A DNA stretch of 49,062 nucleotides, from contig MAAY01000107.1 of NCBI GenBank assembly GCA_002162795.1, forward strand, positions 1 to 49,062. The letters are read 5' to 3'. The notes beneath the pieces are model-generated. The model worked only from the letters and a program-made list of their open reading frames with translations. It was not told where the DNA came from and did no database searches. The stretch is from Rhodobacterales bacterium 56_14_T64 (GTDB lineage: Bacteria > Pseudomonadota > Alphaproteobacteria > Rhodobacterales > Rhodobacteraceae). Made by a program: the position numbers and the translations under genes. Position 1 is the first letter of the stretch; the number at the start of each line of letters is the position of its first letter. This document shows, piece after piece, positions 33,505-42,037 of the stretch.

Positions 33505-34149
33505 ATGCACAAGGTGCTGGCCGCAATGGTCTTTGTATTTTTTTCCAATCTAGCTGTGGCGGATCCTCTGCGTATCACTGCTTTTGGCGACAGTCTGGTG
33601 CATGGCTACGGCCTGGAGGCAGGTCAGGGATTGGTGCCGCAACTGGAAATTTGGTTGAACGACAATGGGGCTGATGTGGTGCTGACCAACGCCGGCGTGT
33701 CAGGGGATACCACCGCTGGCGGCGCGGCGCGGATTGACTGGACGCTGAGCGACAAGCCGCAAGCGTTGATCGTGCTGCTGGGTGGCAATGACATGCTGCG
33801 CGGCATGTTGCCTGCTGACGCCAAGGCCAACCTGGCGCGCATCCTGTCTGCGGCACAGGCACAGGGGGTTGATGTGCTGCTGATTGGGATGCAGGCGCCG
33901 GGCAATTTTGGCCCTGAATACAAAGCCGAATTTGAGGCGATCTATCGCGATCTGGCGGCAGAGTATGACAGCCTGCTGTTTAAAGATGCCTTTGCCGGGA
34001 TCTTGGCCCAGGTCGGCGGCGACCCGGTTGCGGCACAGCAATTTTTGCAGGGGGACGGGATCCATCCAGACGCCCGAGGGGTTGCGTTGAATGTCGAGGC
34101 GATGGGGCCAACCGTGCTGGAATTGGTTGCGCGTGTGTCCAGCCCTTAA
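33505..34149 (+). CDS. tesA: Periplasmic arylesterase / acyl-CoA thioesterase I
   Basis: TesA is an SGNH/GDSL hydrolase acting on esters and thioesters in the periplasm. The 214-residue product has a signal peptide (MHKVLAAMVFVFFSNLAVA). The four SGNH blocks follow: the nucleophile S30 in AFGDSLVHGYG, NAGVSGDTT, GGNDMLRG, and D/H in GDGIHPDARG. A GGAGG ribosome binding site precedes the start by 11-12 bases. Divergence from the ABC operon is the conserved arrangement and supports the symbol. The stop codon TAA is shared with the convergent MocR gene through the palindrome CTTAAG at 34145-34150. Confidence 0.92.
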   Translation: MHKVLAAMVFVFFSNLAVADPLRITAFGDSLVHGYGLEAGQGLVPQLEIWLNDNGADVVLTNAGVSGDTTAGGAARIDWTLSDKPQALIVLLGGNDMLRGMLPADAKANLARILSAAQAQGVDVLLIGMQAPGNFGPEYKAEFEAIYRDLAAEYDSLLFKDAFAGILAQVGGDPVAAQQFLQGDGIHPDARGVALNVEAMGPTVLELVARVSSP

Positions 34150-35549
34150 GCCGACGCCCCAGAAGACAGACCATCCATAGCCTTTTCCAGAATCCCGAAC
34201 ACCTGCGGGTCCACCATCTGGCTGGAATTGAAACGCATGAAATGGGTCATGGACTGGGAAACGCTGAACACATTGCCGGGCGCCAGCACCATATTTCCAA
34301 CCAGCGCCGCCCGGGCCAGATCAGCCGAGTCAACGCCCTCTGGCAGGCTGCACCACAGGTAAAAACCACCGCGCGGCATTAGCCATGACTCTATCCCCAA
34401 AGCTTTCAATTGCACTGCTACCTCGGCCCGACTGGTGTCCAAACGACTGCGCAGAGCCTCCATATGTTTGCGATAGCCACCACTGCTGAGCATGGAATAG
34501 ATCAGCTCGGTGGCGACCGGGCTGGGGCCGCCGAAATTTGTCGCCACTTGCAGATCCACCAGCGCCTCGATCCAGTCAGGCCGGGCCGCGATATAACCGC
34601 AACGAACCGAGGCCGATAGGGTTTTGGAAAAACTGCCCACGCGGATCACCCGCTCCAAACCGTCCATCGCCACCAGACGCGGCGACGGGGTTGGTTCAAA
34701 GGTGGCAAAAATGTCGTCCTCGATAATCACCATGTCGTGCGCCGTGGCCAGATTAAGGACCTTGTGGGCGACCTGTGGCGACAGGGTGGCTCCGGTTGGA
34801 TTGTGCAGTGCGGAATTGGTGATGTAGAGGCTGGGCTTATGCTGGATCAATGCCTGTTCAAACAGGATCGTATCCGGGCCGTTTTGCGTAAAAGGGACAG
34901 CGATCAGGTTAACCTGATGCGCCCGCAGCAGCGCCTGAAAGTTAAAGTAACAGGGATCATCCACCAGCACCGTATCGCCCGGACGCAGTAGGAAACGGCA
35001 AATCAGATCAATTGCCTGGGTGCCCGAAGGAGTTAGCAGAACCTGATCTGGCCCCGCATCCAGCCCTTCGTCGATGAACTGCCGGGTCAGTAGACGGCGC
35101 AGGTTCAAAGCACCTTGAGTGCTGCCATAGTCGGACAGCAGCGCATCCTCGGCGCGGGCAAGTTTGCGCAGGGCCTGGCGCATTTGGCTGTGCGGCATCC
35201 AGTCGGCTGGCAACCAGCCGCAACCGGGTTTCAACGTGTCAGCATTTGCATCCAGAGATTGCCGCGACACCCAGAACGGATCCACGGTCCGGTCCAGCTG
35301 CGGCCCGACTTCACTCACCGCAAAGGGCTGAATTATTGGTGCTACAAAGAAACCAGAGCCACGCCGCGCGTAGATGGTGCCATCGGCGGCCAGCTGGTCG
35401 TAAGCCTCGACCACGGTGGACGCCGAGACCTGCATGGTGGTGGCAAACCCGCGAATGGAGGGCAGTTTTTCGCCCGGCTGCAACGCGCGGCTGTTGATCT
35501 TACGTTGGATGGCCTCGACCACCGTGGCCCTGCGCGCGCCTTGCTTCAT
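34146..35549 (-). CDS. MocR/GabR-type PLP-dependent regulator
   Basis: The 467-residue product fuses an N-terminal GntR winged helix-turn-helix (residues about 10-70, KLPSIRGFATTMQVSASTVV) to a fold-type I aminotransferase-like domain. The pyridoxal-phosphate lysine is K309 in GSFSKTLSASVR, and the partner aspartate segment VIIEDDIF precedes it. These proteins bind PLP or its adducts and regulate a neighbouring gene, here very probably the divergent EamA transporter at 35676. Candidate operator repeats lie between them. The start at 35549 removes a 29-residue unsupported extension. Confidence 0.92.
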   Translation of the reverse strand: MKQGARRATVVEAIQRKINSRALQPGEKLPSIRGFATTMQVSASTVVEAYDQLAADGTIYARRGSGFFVAPIIQPFAVSEVGPQLDRTVDPFWVSRQSLDANADTLKPGCGWLPADWMPHSQMRQALRKLARAEDALLSDYGSTQGALNLRRLLTRQFIDEGLDAGPDQVLLTPSGTQAIDLICRFLLRPGDTVLVDDPCYFNFQALLRAHQVNLIAVPFTQNGPDTILFEQALIQHKPSLYITNSALHNPTGATLSPQVAHKVLNLATAHDMVIIEDDIFATFEPTPSPRLVAMDGLERVIRVGSFSKTLSASVRCGYIAARPDWIEALVDLQVATNFGGPSPVATELIYSMLSSGGYRKHMEALRSRLDTSRAEVAVQLKALGIESWLMPRGGFYLWCSLPEGVDSADLARAALVGNMVLAPGNVFSVSQSMTHFMRFNSSQMVDPQVFGILEKAMDGLSSGASA

Positions 35550-35567
35550 TCTGTGATCTCCGCGATC

Positions 35568-35610
35568 TGTACTGCCTGCTGAACCGATACAGTTTGTGAA
35601 AATTGTACTG
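35568..35610. promoter_or_regulatory. Candidate MocR operator repeats
   Basis: TGTACTG occurs at 35568-35574 and 35604-35610 in direct orientation, 36 bp apart. A related inverted ATACAGT lies between them at 35587-35593. This multi-site pattern is typical of MocR regulators that loop or align on DNA between divergent genes. Confidence 0.5.
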
Positions 35611-35675
35611 CTCTGTCGCTGTTTTGACCAGCCCATCCCGCCTAGGGTTCTGGCAAATCTCAGGAGACAGACAAC

Positions 35676-36551
35676 GTGCAGACAGTAACAGAATTTGGGC
35701 CGACGCGGGGCTGGGGCAACGGGTTGATTGGTGTCCTTATATTCAGCGGATCACTCCCGGCGACACGGGTTGCGGTCAGCGGTTTCGACCCCTTATTTCT
35801 GACCTCGGCACGGGCAGTGATTGCAGCCCTGCTGGGCATAACGTTGCTGATGGTATTGAAACAATCTCGCCCCAGTCGCCGAGACCTGCCCTCGTTACTT
35901 ATTGTTGCTCTGGGGGTGGTTGTCGGTTTTCCACTGCTCACCGCGATGGCGCTGCAATATATCACGGCAGGGCATTCGATTGTATTTATCGGGCTATTAC
36001 CGCTCACCACTGCCATCTTTGGAGTCCTGCGCGGCAGTGAAAGACCCAAGCCCATGTTCTGGGTATTCTCCTGCGTCGGGGGACTGGCTGTTGCGCTTTA
36101 TGCCCTGTCACAGCACGCCGAGACGTCTGTGCAGGGTGATCTATTGATGGTGGGGGCGATTGTCACCTGTGGTCTGGGCTATGCCGAAGGCGCCACCCTG
36201 TCGCGCCGATTGGGCGGTTGGCAGGTGATCTCTTGGGCGCTGGTTCTGGCGCTGCCAGTGATGGGCACTCTTGCTCTGCTGGTCTGGCCTGACAGCTGGT
36301 CTGGCATCAGCACCGCAGCGTGGATCGGCCTGGGCTATGTCTCGGTGTTTTCGATGCTGGTGGGGTTTGTGTTCTGGTATCGCGGGCTAGCGTTGGGAGG
36401 CATCGCTGGAGTTGGTCAGTTACAATTGCTGCAACCGTTTTTCGGACTGATGCTGGCGGCTGTGCTTCTTGGAGAAGCCATTGCCCCAACAATGGTCGCG
36501 GTGACCCTGTTTGTCGTCACCTGTGTGATTGGGGCAAAACGGTTCGCCTAA
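35676..36551 (+). CDS. EamA/DMT-family transporter controlled by MocR
   Basis: This 291-residue inner-membrane carrier has ten predicted helices in two EamA halves (LPSLLIVALGVVVGFPLLTA, GHSIVFIGLLPLTTAIFG, VISWALVLALPVMGTLALLV, QLLQPFFGLMLAAVLLGEAI). The start is GTG 35676, supported by CAGGAG ten bases upstream and by the absence of an ATG in a suitable place. DMT carriers next to MocR genes often export an amino acid or related amine; the substrate is unknown. A strong bidirectional terminator follows. Confidence 0.88.
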   Translation: MQTVTEFGPTRGWGNGLIGVLIFSGSLPATRVAVSGFDPLFLTSARAVIAALLGITLLMVLKQSRPSRRDLPSLLIVALGVVVGFPLLTAMALQYITAGHSIVFIGLLPLTTAIFGVLRGSERPKPMFWVFSCVGGLAVALYALSQHAETSVQGDLLMVGAIVTCGLGYAEGATLSRRLGGWQVISWALVLALPVMGTLALLVWPDSWSGISTAAWIGLGYVSVFSMLVGFVFWYRGLALGGIAGVGQLQLLQPFFGLMLAAVLLGEAIAPTMVAVTLFVVTCVIGAKRFA

Positions 36552-36585
36552 ATGCAGCATTCATAAACAGCAGGCCCAACAACAA

Positions 36586-36611
36586 AAGGCGGCCCCAAAT
36601 GGGGCCGCCTT
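36586..36611. terminator. Bidirectional terminator between the EamA gene and cspA
   Basis: The perfect 11-bp arms AAGGCGGCCCC and GGGGCCGCCTT enclose the loop AAAT. It lies between convergent stops at 36551 and 36621. Confidence 0.8.
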
Positions 36612-36620
36612 GGCACCGAC

Positions 36621-36827
36621 TTAAGCCAGTGCGATGTCCACCGCAGACTCGCGGCCATCCCGGCCGGGTTGCAGTTCATAGGTCACTTTTTGGTTGTCGG
36701 CGAGCCCGGTCAGACCAGCGCCCTCAACAGCAGAAATGTGTACAAATACGTCACGGCCGCCATCGTCTGGAGCGATGAAGCCGAAACCTTTGGTTGTGTT
36801 GAACCATTTGACGGTGCCATTTGCCAT
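36621..36827 (-). CDS. cspA: Cold shock protein, CspA family
   Basis: This 68-residue single cold-shock domain binds single-stranded RNA and DNA. It has both nucleic-acid motifs, KGFGFIAP (RNP1) and VFVHISAV (RNP2), and the usual MANGTVKWFN start. GGGAGACATGACG precedes ATG 36827. The region upstream (36828-37114) has no gene and probably holds its promoter and a long leader. AT-rich runs near 36930-37020 fit a cold-shock type 5' untranslated region, but no specific structure was confirmed. A terminator follows the stop. Confidence 0.95.
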   Translation of the reverse strand: MANGTVKWFNTTKGFGFIAPDDGGRDVFVHISAVEGAGLTGLADNQKVTYELQPGRDGRESAVDIALA

Positions 36828-37114
36828 CGTCATGTCTCCCAATCGTCTAGTCTGCCCACACCATGCGGCAGGTCGGCAAGGTCAGTGCCAAATCGAAGCC
36901 TGAGCCGAAAACGGGCAGTCTATAGTCGATAGCGTAACATCGCGAAATTAGTGTTGTCGGCATTCTGTTTTCGCGCAAGGAAAATTGACAAAATCGGCGA
37001 AAATCCGTTGTTTTCAGCCTATCACGGCGCGCCGAGACCAAATGAGAGACGAATCCCTGATCAGGATTTGCGACCATTTTGTGGAACTATTGTTGCTCCG
37101 CGCACCCTACTCCG

Positions 37115-37696
37115 TCAAAGCACCGTAACCACAGTCCCAATCGGAACACGCTGGTACAGATCTATAACGTGATCGTTCAGCATCCGGATGCAGCCGTTTG
37201 AGACAGACTGACCAATGGTTTGCGGCTGCGTGGTGCCATGAATGCGGAAATAGGTGTCGACACCATCCTGGAACAGGTACAGCGCCCGTGCACCCAGCGG
37301 GTTTTCTGGCCCTCCCGGTTGCACATACTCATTGTCGACAAACCGAGAATAGGTGCGTGGTTCGCGCTCGATCATCTCATCCGTGGGACGCCAGGTGGGC
37401 CATTCCTTTTTGACCTCGATCACCGCTGATCCGGTGAATTCCAACCCCGCCTTGCCAACCCCGACCCCGTAGCGCATCGCCTTGCGTTTGTCGGTGACCA
37501 GATAGAGGTAAAACGAGCGCGGCAGGATCAGCAACTGCCCCGGCTCGTACCCCTTTTTGATCCGCACTTCTTGCGGGGTTGGGTCGAACACCACTGGCTT
37601 GGGCTTGGCGATTGCCAAATTTGGCAGTGACACAGTTGCAGCTCCAACGGCGACGGACCTGACAAACAGACGGCGGGAAATAGGCTGGGAAAACAT
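37115..37696 (-). CDS. L,D-transpeptidase (YkuD domain)
   Basis: The 193-residue protein makes L,D cross-links in peptidoglycan or anchors proteins to it. The YkuD active site is complete, with H153 in RIHGTTQPQT and the SVSNGCIRM block containing C169 and R171. The N-terminus has a twin-arginine signal (SRRLFVRSVAVGAATVSLP), so export is by the Tat route. The length matches the short Rhodobacteraceae enzymes without extra domains. It diverges from trxC across 178 bp. It complements PBP4 (22812) in cell-wall maturation. Confidence 0.93.
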   Translation of the reverse strand: MFSQPISRRLFVRSVAVGAATVSLPNLAIAKPKPVVFDPTPQEVRIKKGYEPGQLLILPRSFYLYLVTDKRKAMRYGVGVGKAGLEFTGSAVIEVKKEWPTWRPTDEMIEREPRTYSRFVDNEYVQPGGPENPLGARALYLFQDGVDTYFRIHGTTQPQTIGQSVSNGCIRMLNDHVIDLYQRVPIGTVVTVL

Positions 37697-37874
37697 GGCA
37701 ACACTCGAACATTGGGAACAATAGCCTCAGTGTCGGTGCAGTGGGCGGCTGGGTCAACGGTTTTGCAACCCTCCCGGATCTGGTTAGCGGTGAACACGGT
37801 GACAGTGAATTGATCTTGAGCCTGCCGCCGCAGACCCTATATGGGGACTCGAACATCGAACCGGAGGATGCGCC

Positions 37875-38300
37875 ATGTTGGCCAAAACCCTGACCTGCCT
37901 GTCTTGTGCCCAATTGAACCGAGTGCCCGAGGACAAGCTGGGCGCGGCGGCCAAATGTGGCACCTGTGGCGCTGCCCTGCTGCCCGGCAAGCCGATCGAT
38001 GTGGATCCGGCGATCCTGCAAAAGGCGGCGCAGAACGACGACCTGCCACTGATAGTGGATTTCTGGGCACCTTGGTGCGGACCCTGCAAGATGATGGGGC
38101 CTGAGTTTACCAAGGCGGCCAAAAAGCTGAGCGGCAAGGCGCGGTTGGTCAAGCTGAACACTCAAAGCCATCAGTCCACCGGTGCCCGTTACCGGATCAA
38201 GGGTATCCCCACCATGGTGGCCTTTGAGCGCGGCAAGGAAAAGAAACGCCAATCAGGCGCAATGCGCGAAGGCCAGATTGTCGGTTGGGTCAAAGGCTAA
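37875..38300 (+). CDS. trxC: Thioredoxin 2 (TrxC) with N-terminal zinc motif
   Basis: The 141-residue cytoplasmic thioredoxin has the TrxC-type N-terminal zinc ribbon with two CxxC pairs (C8/C11 and C28/C31). It is followed by a thioredoxin fold with the active site W67-C-G-P-C71 (DFWAPWCGPCKMM) and the cis-proline segment KGIPTMVAF. It reduces protein disulphides under oxidative stress. The ATG has GGAGG upstream (CCGGAGGATGCGCC). The convergent DUF4157 gene ends 13 bases from its stop. Confidence 0.94.
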   Translation: MLAKTLTCLSCAQLNRVPEDKLGAAAKCGTCGAALLPGKPIDVDPAILQKAAQNDDLPLIVDFWAPWCGPCKMMGPEFTKAAKKLSGKARLVKLNTQSHQSTGARYRIKGIPTMVAFERGKEKKRQSGAMREGQIVGWVKG

Positions 38301-38313
38301 AGGGCGCCCGCCC

Positions 38314-38685
38314 CTATTTGGCGATCAGCGCCTCGCCGTCCTTTGCCTTGGCAATCTTGCCACGTGTTTGCTGCAATACGTGGGCAAGCTCGTGCACCAG
38401 CATTTCGGGTTTTTTCGCATCACCGGGCCGCATGAAGTACACATTGGGCCCCATGGTAAAGGCCTTGGCCTTTAGCTCTTTGCATATTTCCTTGGCGTTT
38501 CCACCAGTATGCACCCGCACTTTGGCCAGCTTAGCACCAAAGTGCTTTTCCAGCCCGTCACGGACATCCTTGGGCAGTTTCTTTTCCTTGGTGTCGGCAG
38601 GGGGCGTTTTGACAGCCTTACGCTTGGCTTTCTTACCGCCTAACGCCTCGACCATGGCTGCGATTTCTTCGGGTGACTTTGCCAT
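38314..38685 (-). CDS. DUF4157 (eCIS core) zinc-metallopeptidase-like protein
   Basis: This 123-residue protein begins with a Lys-rich linker, followed by the DUF4157 domain: LPKDVRDGLEKHFGAKLAKV, VHTGGNA, AFTMGPNVYFMRPG and the HExxH-type VHELAHVLQQ (H98, E99, H102). DUF4157 proteins typically occur in extracellular contractile injection system loci or at toxin N-termini, where the domain may act in self-cleavage or loading. Here the gene stands alone, next to trxC, with no contractile genes in the window. The start at 38685 is chosen because the 37-residue upstream extension looks unrelated. The role is unknown. Confidence 0.75.
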   Translation of the reverse strand: MAKSPEEIAAMVEALGGKKAKRKAVKTPPADTKEKKLPKDVRDGLEKHFGAKLAKVRVHTGGNAKEICKELKAKAFTMGPNVYFMRPGDAKKPEMLVHELAHVLQQTRGKIAKAKDGEALIAK

Positions 38686-39090
38686 TGGGGCTCCATTTCC
38701 TGCAGTAATACGCGCAGACAGTTTATCATCACTATATGTATCCAGAATAAGCAGGTTGGGGCATCTGTCAAATTGTACACTCGAGAGGTGCGGCATAGCT
38801 GCCGACCGCGCAGAGTGAAGGACCGGTCAGCACGGGGCTTCCGGTTGTGCAGCTGCGTTGCTGTCGGATGTTATCCAATCAGGTTATTGAGGTGGCGGCA
38901 CCGCCAAGGCGGATACGGACGGGAGATCAGTCCCGCGTGCTAAACGTTGTCTCTGCGCGCCCCAAAGTTGCGGGGCCCTGTTCCAAGTGCCGGGGATGTC
39001 AGGCCCAGCGATAATCGCGATTGCCAGAAAGATGACCGAACAGAGTAAAGCCCGCCTTACCTGAGCGTTCGGCAAACGCTGCATCAGGCA
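38686..39090. other. 405-bp spacer before the gltX terminator; weak small ORF
   Basis: No well-supported gene. A minus-strand frame 38884-39084 would encode a 66-residue peptide with one hydrophobic segment (RRALLCSVIFLAIAIIAG), but it lacks a clear ribosome binding site and lies beyond the gltX terminator. It is left unassigned. The left part serves as the upstream region of the DUF4157 gene. Confidence 0.3.
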
Positions 39091-39127
39091 ACAAAAAACC
39101 GCGCCCACCGATATGGTGCGCGCGGTT
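39091..39127 (-). terminator. Intrinsic terminator of gltX
   Basis: On the minus strand the arms AACCGCGCGCACC and GGTGGGCGCGGTT (one mismatch) enclose ATATC and are followed by TTTTTG. It lies about 24 bases after the gltX stop. Confidence 0.8.
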
Positions 39128-39150
39128 CAGAACTTCAGAGACGAGGTAGA

Positions 39151-40476
39151 TCAGCCGCGGGCGCGAACCACCTGCATCAGTGCCAAAAACGCACTCATGT
39201 CGGGGCCACGTTCCAGACCGGTCACCGCGTGGCGCAGAGGCATGAACAGCTTCTTGCCCTTGCGGCCAGTGGCCTCTTTCACCGCTGTAGTCCAGGTTTT
39301 CCAGGTGTCCGCATCGTATGGGCCTTCGGGCAGCAGTTTCATTGCCTCGGCAATGAACTCTTTGTCCTCGTCCGCGATCAGTGGTTCTGCGCCATCCCGA
39401 CACAGGGTCCACCAGCCTTCAAGATCCGCCAGGGTTGTGATGTTCTCTTTGGCAACATCCCAGAAGGCGGCCTGTTTGTCAGCCGGAACACCCAGTACGT
39501 CGAGTTCGGATTGCACCTTTTCCAGCGGCAGCGACTGCAGATAGCGGCTGGTCAGCGGGAACAGATCCTGCACGTCGAATTTGGTCGGAGCCGAGCCAAA
39601 GTGATTGATGTCAAAGCCTTCGATCAGCTCGGCCATTTCAGAGCGCAGCTCGATCGGGTCGCTTGATCCCAACCGCGCCATCTGTGACAGCAGAGCCATC
39701 GGCTGCACACCCTGCTCGCGTAGATCGCGCAGCGCCAGAGTGCCCAGACGTTTGCTCAGCGCTTCGCCCTGCGGGCCGGTCAGCAATGAGTGGTGAGCAA
39801 ATTCGGGTGGCGTGCCACCCAGCGCCTTGATGATCTGAATTTGGGTCGCGGTGTTGGTGACGTGGTCCGAACCGCGCACAACGTTAGTCACGCCCATTTC
39901 AGTGTCATCGACAACGGATGCGATGGTATAAAGCACCTGCCCGTCACCGCGGATCAGCACCGGATCAGAAACCGAGGCCGCGTCAATCGAGATATCGCCC
40001 AGCACACCGTCGGTCCACTCGATGCGTTCGCGGTCCAGTTTGAACCGCCACACACCATTGCCACGTTCGCCGCGCAGAGCGTCTTTATCGGCATCCGACA
40101 GGTCCAATGCGGCGCGATCATAGACCGGCGGCTTGCCCATGTTCAGTTGCTTCTTGCGTTTCAGGTCCAGCTCGGTCGGAGTTTCAAAAGCCTCGTAGAA
40201 CCGACCGATGTCGCGCAGTTTATCGGCTGCATCGGCGTACTGATCCAGCCGCTCGGACTGACGCTCGACCCGGTCCCAATGCAGGCCCAGCCACTCCATG
40301 TCCTGCTTGATGGCATCGACATATTTTTCTTCTGACCGGTTTGGGTCTGTGTCGTCGATGCGCAGGATGAAGGTGCCGCCGGCCTTGCGGGCGATCAGAT
40401 AGTTCATCAGCGCGGTGCGCAGGTTGCCGACGTGGATATATCCGGTGGGCGATGGGGCAAAACGGGTGGTGGTCAT
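39151..40476 (-). CDS. gltX: Glutamyl-tRNA synthetase
   Basis: This 441-residue class I synthetase charges tRNA-Glu, and in bacteria without GlnRS also tRNA-Gln. The HIGH-type motif is PSPTGYIHVGNLRTAL (H15 to N18), the KMSKS-type motif is GEALSKRLGTL, and RIDDTDPNRSEEKY is the usual Rossmann-fold segment. Many alphaproteobacteria carry two gltX copies; which one this is cannot be told here. ATG 40476 has AGGAG seven bases upstream; the GTG just before is less likely. A strong terminator follows. Confidence 0.95.
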   Translation of the reverse strand: MTTTRFAPSPTGYIHVGNLRTALMNYLIARKAGGTFILRIDDTDPNRSEEKYVDAIKQDMEWLGLHWDRVERQSERLDQYADAADKLRDIGRFYEAFETPTELDLKRKKQLNMGKPPVYDRAALDLSDADKDALRGERGNGVWRFKLDRERIEWTDGVLGDISIDAASVSDPVLIRGDGQVLYTIASVVDDTEMGVTNVVRGSDHVTNTATQIQIIKALGGTPPEFAHHSLLTGPQGEALSKRLGTLALRDLREQGVQPMALLSQMARLGSSDPIELRSEMAELIEGFDINHFGSAPTKFDVQDLFPLTSRYLQSLPLEKVQSELDVLGVPADKQAAFWDVAKENITTLADLEGWWTLCRDGAEPLIADEDKEFIAEAMKLLPEGPYDADTWKTWTTAVKEATGRKGKKLFMPLRHAVTGLERGPDMSAFLALMQVVRARG

Positions 40477-40569
40477 CACATGTCTCCTGTTGTCCTGCCC
40501 ATCTCACATAGGCGAAGTTTTGTCCAGTTGATGCGCGGGAAACGCGCCGGTGGCGCGTGCCTGCGGCGC

Positions 40570-40590
40570 GAGTATTTTGGCAAAAAGAAA
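40570..40590 (-). repeat. 3'-flank motif downstream of the DAO gene
   Basis: On the minus strand TTTCTTTTTGCCAAAATACT lies 11 bases after the oxidoreductase stop. A close relative, TTCTTCTTGTCAAAAATACC, lies just after the nadE stop (43017-43039). Both sit at the same place relative to a gene end. It could be a termination or RNA-processing signal. Confidence 0.45.
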
Positions 40591-40600
40591 CCGCGCGGTA

Positions 40601-41959
40601 TCAGGTGCCATCATCCGGCCGGACACGGCTGCCGTCGGTGAAGCGGGACAGGCGAAATGCATAAGGATCCACAACGGGCGCAGTGCCGGTGATCATATCG
40701 GCCATCAACCGCCCTGCCCCGGGGCCAATGCCAAAGCCGTGGCCGGAATAGCCGGTTGAGATGAACAGGCCCGGCAAGTCGTCAACGCCCGAGATCACCG
40801 GGATGGCGTCGGGGGTCACGTCGATCAAGCCGCCCCAGCTTTGCACCACGTCGGCCTGCTGCAACACAGGAAAGGCCTTTTGGGCGGCAGCCCAGCCGGA
40901 CTTCAGCGCTGATTGCGAGGGGGCTGGGTCCAGTACCCGGCATTGTTCAAAGGCGGTTTCCTGATCCGCAGACCAGCGCCGCATTTGCGCCGCCTCTTCT
41001 GACCAACGGCCCGACAGGCGAAACCGCAACGAGCGCCATTCGCTGAGAAAGGCAGGCAGGAACTTCAGGCCCAAGCGCAGGCTGTCGGGGACAATATCGA
41101 CCATGTTTTCAGTGCCATTGGCCACGGTATAGCCGCCATCAGCCCGTTTTCTGAGCGCATAGCCATCCGCCCAGAGCGCGACGTCAGGGCCGTCAGATAC
41201 GGGTGAGCAGCGCAGAACTGAATTCAACACCTTCAACTGCGGCAGCGAAATCCCGGCATTACCGAGGAACAATCGCGACCATGCGCCGCCGGCCACCACA
41301 ACTGATTTGCAGGCCACCCGGCCGCGTTCAGTGACAACACCTGCAAGCTGACCACCCTGCATGTCGATACTGCGCACGGCGCAGTCTGTCATGATCGTCG
41401 CACCCGCGGCACGTGCCCCCATGGCAATGGCGTGGGTGACCCATTGCGGTTCGGCGCGGCCATCCATTGGCGTTGACAGGGCCGAGTGAAACTGGCCCTG
41501 ATGTCCGGGCAGCATGGCCTGCAAACTGCCGCCGTCGATTATATGGGCGCTGGCGTCAACATCCCGCAGGCTCTGCGTCCAGCGCTGCAAATGTTCGCTG
41601 CGCTTAACAGTGTTGGCGGTGAACAGGCTGCCACAGCGGTGGTACCCGGTGCGATGCCCAGTGCGCGCTTCGAGCCCCTGCCACAGCGACATGGCGTGCA
41701 GCATCAGAGGGATTTCGCGGGGGTCGCGCTGCGACAGGCGCACCCAGCCCCAATTGCGCGAGCTTTGTTCGCCGCCGATGCGCCCCTTTTCACAGAGCAG
41801 CACAGACAGGCCCCGCTCAGCCAGTTCCAGTGCGGTCGAGGCACCGATGATACCACCGCCGATGACAACGGTATCTACTGATTTGGGGAGAAGCTTGTCC
41901 GCAAGAAAAGACGTCAGCTCGGGGCCAGGCACAAACGCCTCCACTAGATACTCGTTCAA
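40601..41959 (-). CDS. FAD-dependent amine/amino-acid oxidoreductase (DAO family)
   Basis: This 452-residue flavoenzyme has the FAD-binding Rossmann motif VVIGGGIIGASTALELAE (G34-x-G-x-x-G39), the acidic partner LLCEKGRIGGEQSSRNWGWV, and the C-terminal GYSGHGFGIGPGAGRLMAD that closes the flavin site. Such enzymes oxidise D-amino acids, glycine, sarcosine, gamma-glutamyl-putrescine or similar amines to imines. The N-terminal stretch of about 28 residues before the Rossmann fold is typical for this group. The substrate cannot be told. It lies upstream of gltX on the same strand but is separated by 124 bp. Confidence 0.9.
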   Translation of the reverse strand: MNEYLVEAFVPGPELTSFLADKLLPKSVDTVVIGGGIIGASTALELAERGLSVLLCEKGRIGGEQSSRNWGWVRLSQRDPREIPLMLHAMSLWQGLEARTGHRTGYHRCGSLFTANTVKRSEHLQRWTQSLRDVDASAHIIDGGSLQAMLPGHQGQFHSALSTPMDGRAEPQWVTHAIAMGARAAGATIMTDCAVRSIDMQGGQLAGVVTERGRVACKSVVVAGGAWSRLFLGNAGISLPQLKVLNSVLRCSPVSDGPDVALWADGYALRKRADGGYTVANGTENMVDIVPDSLRLGLKFLPAFLSEWRSLRFRLSGRWSEEAAQMRRWSADQETAFEQCRVLDPAPSQSALKSGWAAAQKAFPVLQQADVVQSWGGLIDVTPDAIPVISGVDDLPGLFISTGYSGHGFGIGPGAGRLMADMITGTAPVVDPYAFRLSRFTDGSRVRPDDGT

Positions 41960-42037
41960 CTAACGGCACTATGGGAGGCTGGAGGTTCAGCGCAAGGGAA
42001 ACTCCGCTGGTCCGAATGGTATCTGAACGGACTGAGC

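Noticed and set aside
37377-38252. A 291-codon minus-strand open frame
   Set aside because: It overlaps trxC and the L,D-transpeptidase gene in other frames and has no family features.
39151-40476. Non-discriminating GluRS or gatCAB pairing
   Set aside because: This cannot be decided from the gene alone; no gatCAB genes are in the window.
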